This document shows, one piece after another, positions 34,719-43,003 of a DNA stretch of 60,748 nucleotides. Position 1 is the stretch's first letter. Each line of letters opens with the position of its first letter. The DNA comes from an uncultured Bacteroidia bacterium (GTDB lineage Bacteria; Bacteroidota; Bacteroidia; Bacteroidales; Prolixibacteraceae): positions 1-60,748 of the forward strand of contig CAINLJ010000269.1 in the NCBI GenBank assembly GCA_903850335.1. The letters are read 5' to 3'. The notes beneath the pieces were generated by a model. The model was given only the letters and a program-made list of their open reading frames with translations, made no database searches and was not told where the DNA came from. The position numbers and the translations under genes are program-made.

Positions 34719-37175
34719 ATGAAGCAAAATCGTTGGTCGTATATTTATAGAAGAATTCTGTTATCGTTTTCATTGTTCTTCTTACTCATTACTGCCTTAA
34801 TGTCGAGTACCCCCGGAGTTCCCGGAAATGTACTGATGAAAAAGGGAGAACCTGTGTGGATTCGTGGACGCGAGAAGGAAATGAACCTGACTCTTGGATT
34901 TCGCGCCAGTTTCCAGGCAAAAAAGGATCAAAATACGGCATTAAGAATCACTGCATCCACCCTGTACCGCGTATACCTAAATGGAGAATATCTTGGTTAT
35001 GGCCCCGCACGCACTGGTCACGGCTTCTTCAGAGTGGATGAATATGACCTGAGTAAAAAGGTAAAACAAGGAAGTAACATTCTTGCCATAGAGGTTGCAG
35101 GGTATAATGTAAACACTTATTATACACTCGATCAGCCATCATTCCTTCAGGCTGAGGTGGAATCAGAGAAGGAAATACTAATTGCAACAGGGGAAAACAG
35201 GAATTTTGAGGTCTTTGAAATAAAAGAAAGGTTGCAGAAAGTAGAAAGGTACAGCTTTCAGCGCCCTTTTTCGGAATATTACAGGCTTAAAAGCGGGTTT
35301 GATCAGTGGAAAATTAACACAAATATTCTACCGGAAGCATTGAAACTATCCATCTGTAAATCAGGACAACTCTTGCGGAGGAATCTTATCCTTCCCGATT
35401 TTAATCTGGTTCATCCGATTTCAATCTGTGCAAAGGGAAACATAGAATACAAGAAACCAGATAAATACTATAAAGACAGGTCTCTTAGGTTGATTAATGA
35501 CAAATTTAAAGGATATAAAGAATATGAAGCGGAGGTATTACCATCACAAATCATCCAGGAGATATCAACCAAAACTCTGGATTCCAAATTGGAGGAATTC
35601 CCGGGAAAGCCTTACATTCTGTCAACAAATGATTTTATAACCTATGATTTGGGTAAAGATCTTACTGGATTTATAGGTGCAGTAATAAGTTGCAAGGAAC
35701 CTGTAAAACTCTATTTACATTTCGATGAAGTACTAACTAACGGAGATGTGAACACAAAAAAAAGGATGCCGGATGTAAATAACCAGGTCGTTTACGAGCT
35801 TGAACCAGGGATTTACAACCTTGAAACATTTGAACCTTATACATTCAAATATCTGAAAGTCATTCTGTTTAAAGGCACTTGCAAGATCGAAGATGTTTAC
35901 CTGAGAGAATATGCCTGTCACGAAAATCCAAAAGCTTATTTTACGAGTTCCAACAGTAAACTGAATGAAATTTACAAGGCCTCGCGGCAATCATTCAGGC
36001 AGAATGCAGTCGACATTTTAACTGACTGTCCTTCACGTGAACGGGCAGGCTGGTTGTGCGACAGTTATTTCTCTGCAATCATGGAGAAGGATTTTACAGG
36101 ACATGCATCTGTTGCCTATAATTTCTATGAAAACTATGCCTTGCCCGACAGCTTCACATTTCTTCCCAAAGGAATGATTCCAATGTGTTACCCTGCCGAT
36201 CATAACGATGGAGTTTTTATTCCCAACTGGGCCATGTGGTTTGTAATTCAGGTTAATGATTATGCCCGGCGAGGTGGTGATCCCCTTCTTATTGCCCGGC
36301 TAAAACCACGTATAGAAGGAATCCTGACCTATTTTAGTAGATTTGAAAATGAAGACGGATTACTCGAGAACCTGCAAAGCTGGATCTTTGTAGAGTGGTC
36401 AAAGGCTAATGATTTTGTCAAAGATGTGAATTACCCAACCAATATGCTGTACAGTGCGGTTCTTTCAAGTGCTGCCGATCTTTACAATAACGATACCTGG
36501 CGTAAACAGTCGGAAAGCATTAAAAAAACAATTATTAAGCAATCCTATAATGGATCTTTCTTCGTGGACAACGCCATCCGGAGTAAAGTCGGAAAACTTG
36601 AAGTCACTAAAAATACGACGGAGGTTTGTCAGTATTATGCTTTTTATTTCGGTATTGCCGTTCCTTCAGTTTATCCTGAATTATGGAAAAAGCTAACAAC
36701 TGAATTCGGACCCAACCGGAATGACATGACGACTTATCCCAATGTTTTCAGGGCCAATGCCTTTGTAGGAAATTACATGCGGATGGATATACTTTCCAGA
36801 AATGGTCTGAAGAAGCAATTGATGAATGAGATACAGGATTATTTTTATTACATGGCTCAGCGGACCGGCACATTATGGGAGAACATGGGCTCTGAAGCGA
36901 GCTGTAATCATGGTTTCGCCTCTTATATAGGGCATGTTCTTTATCGTGATGTCCTTGGGATTAAGAATATAGATTACCTAAGCAAGGAGGTAACCATTGA
37001 GTTCACTGACAATGAACTAATGGAATGCAAGGGTGCAATCCCAATAAATGAAAGCTCAGTCGAATTAAAATGGATTCGTACAGGTAAGACAATAAAGTAT
37101 TCGGTCACAACACCGCCCGAATATAAAATAAATATCGAAAATCAAAGTGATTCAGAGTTAATACGAATGGAATAA
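34719..37175 (+). CDS. Alpha-L-rhamnosidase-like glycoside hydrolase, GH78 type, second copy
   Basis: The 818-residue protein has an N-terminal membrane-like leader (hydrophobic core about residues 13-29). Residues about 45-130 form the GH78-type N domain (TASTLYRVYLNGEYLGYGPA, HGFFRVDEYDLSKKVKQGSN). The barrel (about 410-720) holds the canonical acid motif: D436-C-P-S-R440-E441-R-A-G-W-L-C-D448. TGTLWENMGSEASCNHGFAS near the end supplies the typical Glu/His segment. All catalytic positions are retained, unlike the copy at 5570-8338, so rhamnosidase activity is more secure here. It is only distantly similar to that copy, which suggests different linkages or substrates. It ends 269 bp before the N-glycanase gene. 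Confidence 0.87.
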   Translation: MKQNRWSYIYRRILLSFSLFFLLITALMSSTPGVPGNVLMKKGEPVWIRGREKEMNLTLGFRASFQAKKDQNTALRITASTLYRVYLNGEYLGYGPARTGHGFFRVDEYDLSKKVKQGSNILAIEVAGYNVNTYYTLDQPSFLQAEVESEKEILIATGENRNFEVFEIKERLQKVERYSFQRPFSEYYRLKSGFDQWKINTNILPEALKLSICKSGQLLRRNLILPDFNLVHPISICAKGNIEYKKPDKYYKDRSLRLINDKFKGYKEYEAEVLPSQIIQEISTKTLDSKLEEFPGKPYILSTNDFITYDLGKDLTGFIGAVISCKEPVKLYLHFDEVLTNGDVNTKKRMPDVNNQVVYELEPGIYNLETFEPYTFKYLKVILFKGTCKIEDVYLREYACHENPKAYFTSSNSKLNEIYKASRQSFRQNAVDILTDCPSRERAGWLCDSYFSAIMEKDFTGHASVAYNFYENYALPDSFTFLPKGMIPMCYPADHNDGVFIPNWAMWFVIQVNDYARRGGDPLLIARLKPRIEGILTYFSRFENEDGLLENLQSWIFVEWSKANDFVKDVNYPTNMLYSAVLSSAADLYNNDTWRKQSESIKKTIIKQSYNGSFFVDNAIRSKVGKLEVTKNTTEVCQYYAFYFGIAVPSVYPELWKKLTTEFGPNRNDMTTYPNVFRANAFVGNYMRMDILSRNGLKKQLMNEIQDYFYYMAQRTGTLWENMGSEASCNHGFASYIGHVLYRDVLGIKNIDYLSKEVTIEFTDNELMECKGAIPINESSVELKWIRTGKTIKYSVTTPPEYKINIENQSDSELIRME

Positions 37176-37259
37176 TCATAAAGTTGATTTTAAGCTTGTC
37201 CTGTTAAAACTTAAATACTCATGTTAATTATCGAACATTAAGCATTATAAATAGATTTT

Positions 37260-37401
37260 GCCACGACGTGGCTTGAATTCTGCTTCATTGATAATTCTAT
37301 AAAGATTTGGTAGCTACGCAGCCTGTATTCAGAAACGTAGTTGCGGATTCTTTGTAGCTAATTATATTATAAAATTTCTAAAGCAACTTAGTTGCGACAT
37401 C
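37260..37401 (+). repeat. Dispersed hairpin repeat, family B (complete copy)
   Basis: The unit runs from GCCACGACGTGGC to GCAACTTAGTTGCGACATC. It contains an imperfect 21-bp inverted pair around TAAAGATTTGGTAGCTACG and CGTAGTTGCGGATTCTTTGT. It matches 43754-43895 at most positions and fills the gap between the rhamnosidase and the N-glycanase gene. No coding frame is present. Confidence 0.8.
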
Positions 37402-37444
37402 AAAATATGTCTCTATTTTTAAATCTAAATAATATTCTGAAAGA

Positions 37445-39364
37445 ATGGACCGATTACTATTTCTCGTGATGATTATCTTTTCACAGGTTTGTCTGGCACA
37501 AAAGCCATCAATCTTGCAAGTTATTACACACAACAGGACTACTGTGACGTGTAATCCTGCAACTGGGTCAAAGCCTTATGCACGATGGGGAGCTTTTCCT
37601 CCTGCCAGTTTACCGGTGCGTAAGATTGAAATGAGTGTAACCCTTGGAAGCCCGGACAGTCTGCTAACAGCCCACTGGGATTACCTGGATCATATTTATT
37701 TACGTCGACAGGGAGGAGCCAAAGGGAAATCACTCAATTATGAGATCGGTCGTATGTTAACTCCATATGGCAGTATTTATAATAAAGGGTGGAGCTGGAA
37801 ATGGGAAGTCGATGTTACGGATTTTGCACCCTTTCTTCGCGACAGTGTAGAGATCGAATATGTGCATTCAGGATACGAACAGATAAATGTCGGCTGGGCA
37901 TTAACAATCGGTTTTAAGATCATAGAAGGTCCTCCGGCAATCATTTACCGCGGTATAACACCGATGTGGAACAAAGGATATAAGTATGGTGATCCTAAAG
38001 AAAAAATAGAGGATAACCTGTTGCCAGTTAATTATGAGATGTTATCTGGGGAGGCCATTAGCCGGATCAGGATTCAGCATACAGGTCATGGAATGGATAA
38101 ACCCAGAGGTTGCAGTGAGTTTTGTACAAGATGGAGGGATCTTAAAATAGATGGGGATCTTGTTGATCACCGCAATATGTGGAAAGATTGTGGCGCTAAT
38201 CCGCTTTATCCGCAAGGAGGCACCTGGGTTTACGATCGTGCTTACTGGTGTCCGGGGGATCTTCAGCAACCTGATGTTATTGATGTTCCGGTAAAACCCG
38301 GGAAACATATTGCTTCGCTTGTCATGGAACCCTACATTGCTACCGACAATATTCAGGCCAATGAGGATATTTCTGCCTATCTTTTCCATTATTCGTCACC
38401 CGTAAAAAAAGTAGATGTTGCTGTCGATAAGATCCTGGTCCCAAGTGATAAACAACAGTTATCACGTTTGAATCCAGCGTGTTTTAACCCTCGTTTTGTA
38501 ATCAGAAATCTGGGGTCAGAAGATCTCAGGTCTGTTAATATAACCTATGGAACAAAAGGTTTTCCACAAAAAGTCTTTCAGTGGAAAGGAAGATTGAAAT
38601 TTAACCAGACCTCAGAGATTATAATGCCCGGTGAAATAGATATGAAGGATGGTAAAAACACTTTTACGGTAACACTTTCAAAACCGAATAGAGGTAGTGA
38701 TGAATGGCCTGAAGACAATACCATGACATCCTCTTTTGTCGCTCCTGACGACTATCCGGCCAATTTTATCCTTGAGTTTCTTACAAATAACAAACCAAAA
38801 GACAACAAAATCTTTTTGCTTAATAATAAACTGGACACAATCTTTTCTAAATTGCCTGTAGCTCTGGAGGCCAAGACGCTCTACCGGGATACTATCAGAT
38901 TAAAAGAAGGAAATTACGAATTATGTCTCACAGATAGTGCTGGCGATGGACTTGAATTCTGGGCAGAGCCTCAGAATGGCGATGGTCATTTACGAATGTT
39001 TGATCTGAAGGGAAATCTCATTCATGCCTTTGAAAGTGATTGTGGTAATGGTGAAAAGTTAAGTTTCAGGGCCTCCCAAACCTTTATTGCAGACACCTCA
39101 AAAGCCATTTATGCATTTTCATTATATCCGAGACTGATAACGGACAAGACAGAACTGACACTCGTATCCAACAAGCCCGCTAAGATGATTGTACGGATAA
39201 CTGTCGATGGAAAAGTTTGGGAAACACACGAATATAATGGAGTTAAGAATGGTTCGTTTAACTATGACCTAAATTATTTACCTACGGGGCGGATTGTTCT
39301 TGAAGCCTTTATGGATGGGGTAAGTCGTTTTAAAGGGAGATTAAACAAAAGGAAAAACAGATGA
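37445..39364 (+). CDS. PNGase F-like peptide-N-glycosidase with probable type IX secretion C-domain
   Basis: The 639-residue protein has a signal peptide (residues 1-18, ending CLA) and two tandem eight-stranded sandwich domains of the PNGase F type. Landmarks shared with the Elizabethkingia enzyme are WDYLDHIYL with D79, GRMLTPYG, DVTDFAPFL, and the block RGCSEFCTRW with E225 between two Cys, then WVYDRAYWCPGD. D79 and E225 correspond to the catalytic Asp60 and Glu206 of that enzyme. After about residue 330 there are extra beta domains, and the last 85 residues (FSLYPRLITDKTELTL onward, YLPTGRIVLEAF, FKGRLNK at the end) resemble a type IX secretion sorting domain. The enzyme would release N-linked glycans from glycoproteins outside the cell. 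The next gene overlaps its stop by 4 bp. Confidence 0.88.
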   Translation: MDRLLFLVMIIFSQVCLAQKPSILQVITHNRTTVTCNPATGSKPYARWGAFPPASLPVRKIEMSVTLGSPDSLLTAHWDYLDHIYLRRQGGAKGKSLNYEIGRMLTPYGSIYNKGWSWKWEVDVTDFAPFLRDSVEIEYVHSGYEQINVGWALTIGFKIIEGPPAIIYRGITPMWNKGYKYGDPKEKIEDNLLPVNYEMLSGEAISRIRIQHTGHGMDKPRGCSEFCTRWRDLKIDGDLVDHRNMWKDCGANPLYPQGGTWVYDRAYWCPGDLQQPDVIDVPVKPGKHIASLVMEPYIATDNIQANEDISAYLFHYSSPVKKVDVAVDKILVPSDKQQLSRLNPACFNPRFVIRNLGSEDLRSVNITYGTKGFPQKVFQWKGRLKFNQTSEIIMPGEIDMKDGKNTFTVTLSKPNRGSDEWPEDNTMTSSFVAPDDYPANFILEFLTNNKPKDNKIFLLNNKLDTIFSKLPVALEAKTLYRDTIRLKEGNYELCLTDSAGDGLEFWAEPQNGDGHLRMFDLKGNLIHAFESDCGNGEKLSFRASQTFIADTSKAIYAFSLYPRLITDKTELTLVSNKPAKMIVRITVDGKVWETHEYNGVKNGSFNYDLNYLPTGRIVLEAFMDGVSRFKGRLNKRKNR

Positions 39365-40659
39365 AAAACATGACAAGAAGAGGTTTTATTGAAAAAGGAA
39401 CCTTAGCAACTGTAGGATTAAGTACACTTTCGAAATCACTTATAGCTGAAAATGAATCTCAACATACGGTAAGGGCAGGGATCATTGGTACAGGTAATCG
39501 GGGAACAAGTCATCTGGGTAACCTTTTGACAATTGCCGGAATCGAAATTATTGCCATTTGCGACCTAGACAATTCAAAATGTGAACATGCAGCTGACCTC
39601 TGTGTCAAAGCCGGAAGAACTCGTCCCAAAATCTGGAGCAAGGATGAAAATACGTGGAAGGAGATGCTTGACAAGGAGAAACTGGATTGTGTAATTATTG
39701 CAACTTATTGGGATTCGCATGCACCTATTGCCTTACATGCTATGAGAAATGGCATCTATCCGGGCATAGAGGTGCCCGCAGCCCTAACAGTCGATTATAC
39801 CTGGCAACTTATCGAGACCTCCGAAAAAACCGGAATTCCTTGTATGATGCTCGAAAACTGGAGCTTCAGACAGGATAATCTTGCTCTTCTGAATATGAAA
39901 AGGCTAGGATTGTTTGGAGATATTGTCCATTGTCATTGTGCCCATTCTCATGATTGCATCGATCACTGGTTTTTTGATCAGAAGACAGGTGACCAGAAAT
40001 GGCCTGCGCCCTATCTGCTTAAATATAACCGCGACCAGTATCCAACACACAGCGTTGGTCCGGTGATCAGCTGGATGGATATTAACAGAGGAGATATCTT
40101 CACAGAGATTTATTCGACAGCTTCCGCTTCAAAGGGTATCAATGCATATTTTAAACGCAAGTTTGGGAATGACCACCCGAATGCGAACCTTAAATATAAA
40201 CAAGGCGATATAGTAACCTCGGTATTGAAAACGAAGATGGGCAAGACACTTGTCATAAATTACGATCTTCAATTGCCCCGCCCCTATTCCAATCGCTGGC
40301 TGCTTCAGGGTACACTTGGAGTTTATGATGAAGAAAAAGGATCTGTTTATATGGAAGAAAAGAGTCCTGAATATCATCAGTGGGAGCTCTGGAAACCCAA
40401 TGAGGTGAAGTATAACCACAACTGGTGGAATACAGATCTTTCGGATCAATCTCATGGAGGTACAGATCTGGTTATGCTAAATCAGTTTATAAATGCTGTT
40501 AGAGTAAAAGGACCAACACCTATCGATGTTTACGATTCGGCTGTAATGACAGCCATTGTTGAACTCTCAGGTATTTCAATCAAGAAAAATGCGCCGGTTC
40601 CATTCCCTGACTTTACAAAAGGGAAATGGGAAACAAATAAACCTTATTTTGCTCTTTAG
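39361..40659 (+). CDS. GH109-like Gfo/Idh/MocA protein (NAD-dependent glycosidase or oxidoreductase)
   Basis: The 432-residue protein overlaps the N-glycanase stop (ATGA), so the two are translationally coupled. Its leader is Tat-like (MTRRGFIEKGTLATVGLSTL). The NAD-binding motif AGIIGTGNRGTSHLG is near residue 38. The lysine position of EKP reads IEVPAALTV, so the usual Lys is absent, and the substrate half has YPTHSVGPVISWMDINRGD and HCHCAHSHDCIDHWFF, strongly like GH109 alpha-N-acetylgalactosaminidases. In those enzymes NAD is used catalytically without net redox. An exported alpha-GalNAc-type glycosidase acting after N-glycan release is the best reading. An ordinary oxidoreductase is the alternative. 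The missing EKP Lys also argues against ordinary dehydrogenase chemistry. Confidence 0.85.
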   Translation: MKNMTRRGFIEKGTLATVGLSTLSKSLIAENESQHTVRAGIIGTGNRGTSHLGNLLTIAGIEIIAICDLDNSKCEHAADLCVKAGRTRPKIWSKDENTWKEMLDKEKLDCVIIATYWDSHAPIALHAMRNGIYPGIEVPAALTVDYTWQLIETSEKTGIPCMMLENWSFRQDNLALLNMKRLGLFGDIVHCHCAHSHDCIDHWFFDQKTGDQKWPAPYLLKYNRDQYPTHSVGPVISWMDINRGDIFTEIYSTASASKGINAYFKRKFGNDHPNANLKYKQGDIVTSVLKTKMGKTLVINYDLQLPRPYSNRWLLQGTLGVYDEEKGSVYMEEKSPEYHQWELWKPNEVKYNHNWWNTDLSDQSHGGTDLVMLNQFINAVRVKGPTPIDVYDSAVMTAIVELSGISIKKNAPVPFPDFTKGKWETNKPYFAL

Positions 40660-40684
40660 TCCCCTTAAAATAAAAAGTTAGAAC

Positions 40685-41764
40685 ATGATAAAAATTCAGG
40701 CAAGTGTATCCAAAGGATGGCTAAATAAACATGGAGGGTTTACCTTCCCGGATCAGTACTATTTTGATCCTGTATTTCGGAGAGAGCAGGATCTTAAGAT
40801 AAACAGGTTTGTGGGCGAACGGTTTCCTGGCTATGCCATTTACAATATGGAAGACAATCTCATTCAGGCACCCTTTGTAAATGAGAACCAAATCCTTGTC
40901 GGAGCAATTCAGCCCAATATGATACTTGCTGCACTTCTTGGAGCACAGTTTTCATTTTTTGATGACAAGGATTCTGATGTCACAGGAAGACCGCTGGAGC
41001 AGATCTCCACGATTGCAGAACTGCCACCTCTTGACACAATACTGGAACACCCGTTGGTTAAAGATCTCGAAAGACAGATCCGTGCGATCCATGATTCTCA
41101 TCCATTATTGCAGTTAATTCCTCCTTTCTTCTGGGACGAATCGGGACGTGCAACAATTCACGGAGTCATCACAACCTCACTTAAGCTAACCGGTGATAAC
41201 ATCATGATGACTATGCTCGCTGATCCTGATCTTGCGCACGCAATTCACCAATGGATTGTTGATGCATACATCATACTTATCCAACATTTTGCCCTGATTG
41301 GAAATCTGAATGTTACCTCGGTACATGTTGGTGAGTGTGCCGGAACCATGATATCATCTGATTTATATGACGAGTTTGTAGTTCCGTATATCAGTCAGTT
41401 GGGTGACCGGTTAGGGGCAGTGCGATTGCATTCCTGCGGAATCTCCGATCATCTCATTGAACCTTCTTCTCATATTCATAATCTCAAAATCATAGACACC
41501 GGATCCGGAACATCGATCCGGACCATTCGTGAGGTTATGGGAAATGATTTTGAGATTAATGTCTTTCCTCCATTGGAAGTGTTACTCCAAGGTGTATCCC
41601 GAACGGTTACAATTGACTGGCTGGATAAGACCTTATCAGATAATCAGGGTGGCCCGCTTCAAATTGCCTACCACCTTGAACCTGATTATGATGTAAGTAA
41701 TTGCCTTGCTATACACGACGAACTTGAAAGAAGAGCACTTATCTCCCCTGGCAGATTGTATTGA
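40685..41764 (+). CDS. Uroporphyrinogen decarboxylase-family protein, methyltransferase-like
   Basis: The 359-residue cytoplasmic protein fits the URO-D superfamily barrel: PPFFWDESGRATIHGVITTS, DPDLAHAIHQWIVDAYIILI, VHVGECAGTMISSDLYDEFV, and VRLHSCGISDHLIEP. The HSCG motif resembles the zinc-binding HxCG of corrinoid methyltransferases (MtaA/CmuA type), and the second Cys could come from HVGECAG, so a zinc-dependent methyl transfer role is more likely than haem synthesis. Proteins of this kind are common next to Gfo/Idh/MocA genes in carbohydrate clusters, where their role is unclear. It starts 25 bp after the GH109-like gene. The stop lies at the edge of a 21-bp minisatellite that may have reshaped the 3' flank. 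Confidence 0.8.
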   Translation: MIKIQASVSKGWLNKHGGFTFPDQYYFDPVFRREQDLKINRFVGERFPGYAIYNMEDNLIQAPFVNENQILVGAIQPNMILAALLGAQFSFFDDKDSDVTGRPLEQISTIAELPPLDTILEHPLVKDLERQIRAIHDSHPLLQLIPPFFWDESGRATIHGVITTSLKLTGDNIMMTMLADPDLAHAIHQWIVDAYIILIQHFALIGNLNVTSVHVGECAGTMISSDLYDEFVVPYISQLGDRLGAVRLHSCGISDHLIEPSSHIHNLKIIDTGSGTSIRTIREVMGNDFEINVFPPLEVLLQGVSRTVTIDWLDKTLSDNQGGPLQIAYHLEPDYDVSNCLAIHDELERRALISPGRLY

Positions 41765-42040
41765 GGTTCACATCCAATAAAATTAAATACCATTTGAAGA
41801 ACATAAAATGCCTTCAGGAAAATACAGAACTCATTCCAAATATTACCAATTTCACCCGGGATAATACTAATCACATTTACAATAATACTGTTTATCTCCA
41901 GGATATTACCAAATGCCTCCACAATAATACCATTTGCCTTTACAAAATATCTGTTTACCTTTATAATATTACCGATTACCTTTGCAATATTACCAAATAC
42001 CTTTGCAATATTACCAAACACCTTTGAAGTTAAGCTATTC
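41765..42040. repeat. 21-bp tandem repeat (degenerate minisatellite)
   Basis: About eleven to thirteen 21-bp units run from about 41790 to 42027; the unit on the minus strand is like AAGGTATTTGGTAATATTGC. Units are nearly identical at the right end and increasingly diverged to the left. Because 21 is a multiple of three, both strands have long open frames: seven-residue repeats KVFGNIA on the minus strand and NITKYLC on the plus strand. The minus-strand frame also overlaps the end of the URO-D-like gene. I do not call a gene here. Confidence 0.85.
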
Positions 42041-42059
42041 AAATGAATAGACAACAAAA

Positions 42060-42093
42060 ATCCCTGTCGTGATTTAGGCAATCCGGCAGGGAT
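42060..42093. terminator. Hairpin terminator downstream of the 42161-42901 gene
   Basis: ATCCCTGTCG (42060-42069) pairs with CGGCAGGGAT (42084-42093) over ten positions with one G-T pair. On the minus strand the stem is followed by TTTTTGTTG, a typical intrinsic terminator for the gene ending at 42161. The plus side is less T-rich, so termination of the carbohydrate cluster here is only possible. Confidence 0.65.
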
Positions 42094-42160
42094 ATCTATA
42101 AAAAGTCAAAAATAAGAAACGATTAAGCTTCTTACCCGTTCAATTGGAATTTAAGATTAA

Positions 42161-42901
42161 TTATCTGAGTCTGGAAAATATGATTCCGCTAATTGATTTG
42201 TATTGCGGACTCGAAGCTCCGTAGGCTGACTTGACATAAAGTTTTGAATCCATTGCAATATCGACCAATCCTGTTTTAGAAGCATAAAGGATAGTATCAC
42301 GTTGTGTCCGTGCAGCATCTGCTTGGGCATCGGCTGTTTTTAAAGCAGAGTTCAGCCGGGTTAGAACAGTAAGTCTATTATTAAGCATTTCGACAGTAAG
42401 ATCAGTTTCTTTTGGTTTGTAAGCCGCAATTGTGCCTAATAAAACAATTAATCTTCTGAAATTTTCAATTCTGGTATTGTATGAACTGCCATGTATTTTA
42501 TTTGTCTTCGCAGGTTCATTGATCTCAGTCCCTACTACTGCACTGATAACATGCGTGATCACGGATGCTCTTTTATGGCGCATCTCACGAACGATAGATT
42601 CCCCTTGCTTAATTGTCTGTTCTGAAACTTCTGAAATTCGAAGTGCATTGATTACACAGGTTATTAAGGGATCAAGTGCATCAAATGCAGCAGTCCTGGC
42701 AGAGATTGCATTATTACAAGCACTTTCTGCTGTTGTTACTCCAAAAAGAACCTCATCACTGCTGGCTTTGATCCGTTTTTGGTTTGGAATTGAAAGTCGC
42801 ATTTCCGCCGGATCATATTCAGGCTGGAAAGTAAATACTCTTTCGGTTAAGACTTCCATGTTGTCGACATTTTGCTGGTTACTTCTTTTACCTTTCATCA
42901 T
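42161..42901 (-). CDS. Helical protein of unknown function
   Basis: The 246-residue protein has no signal peptide or membrane segment. It is predicted to be mainly alpha-helical (TAESACNNAISARTAAFDAL, RLIVLLGTIAAYKPKE, LNSALKTADAQADAARTQRD) with a basic C-terminus ending YKSISGIIFSRLR and a short KLYVKSAYGASSPQYK motif before it. I do not recognise a named family. It is monocistronic: the neighbours are a minisatellite with a terminator on one side and a gene-free stretch on the other. Its promoter region is unusual, with a -7 element, a perfect palindrome and a 10-bp ladder, so it may be tightly regulated. Codon use looks similar to that of the surrounding chromosome, apart from the AT-rich island further on. 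Confidence 0.8.
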   Translation of the reverse strand: MMKGKRSNQQNVDNMEVLTERVFTFQPEYDPAEMRLSIPNQKRIKASSDEVLFGVTTAESACNNAISARTAAFDALDPLITCVINALRISEVSEQTIKQGESIVREMRHKRASVITHVISAVVGTEINEPAKTNKIHGSSYNTRIENFRRLIVLLGTIAAYKPKETDLTVEMLNNRLTVLTRLNSALKTADAQADAARTQRDTILYASKTGLVDIAMDSKLYVKSAYGASSPQYKSISGIIFSRLR

Positions 42902-42942
42902 AATAAATAAATTTTTTAAATTAATAATTAAAGTTTTTTGAT

Positions 42943-42970
42943 TTCACTTTACTAAAGTGAATCAAATCTA
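42943..42970 (-). promoter_or_regulatory. -7 promoter element and adjoining palindrome upstream of 42161-42901
   Basis: On the minus strand TAGATTTG (complement of 42963-42970) is an exact TAnnTTTG element. Directly downstream is TTCACTTTAGTAAAGTGAA (complement of 42943-42961), a perfect palindrome with 9-bp arms and one central base, covering the expected transcription start. This is the layout of a repressor operator, or alternatively of a leader hairpin. The start codon is 42 bases further on. Confidence 0.6.
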
Positions 42971-43003
42971 CAACAGGAATGTTTGATTATTCGGATGTTA
43001 ACC

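Noticed and set aside
41761-42027. 88-codon plus-strand frame rich in NIT/YL repeats
   Set aside because: Same minisatellite; any repeat with a period divisible by three keeps frames open.
41686-42081. 131-codon minus-strand frame with seven-residue repeats
   Set aside because: It arises from a 21-bp minisatellite and then overlaps the coding end of the URO-D-like gene; no promoter is seen. Listed as a repeat only.
42432-42941. 169-codon open frame on the plus strand opposite the 42161-42901 gene
   Set aside because: It is antisense to a gene with a clear promoter, operator and terminator. Its Ser/Leu/Ile-rich translation is a typical shadow and has no start context.
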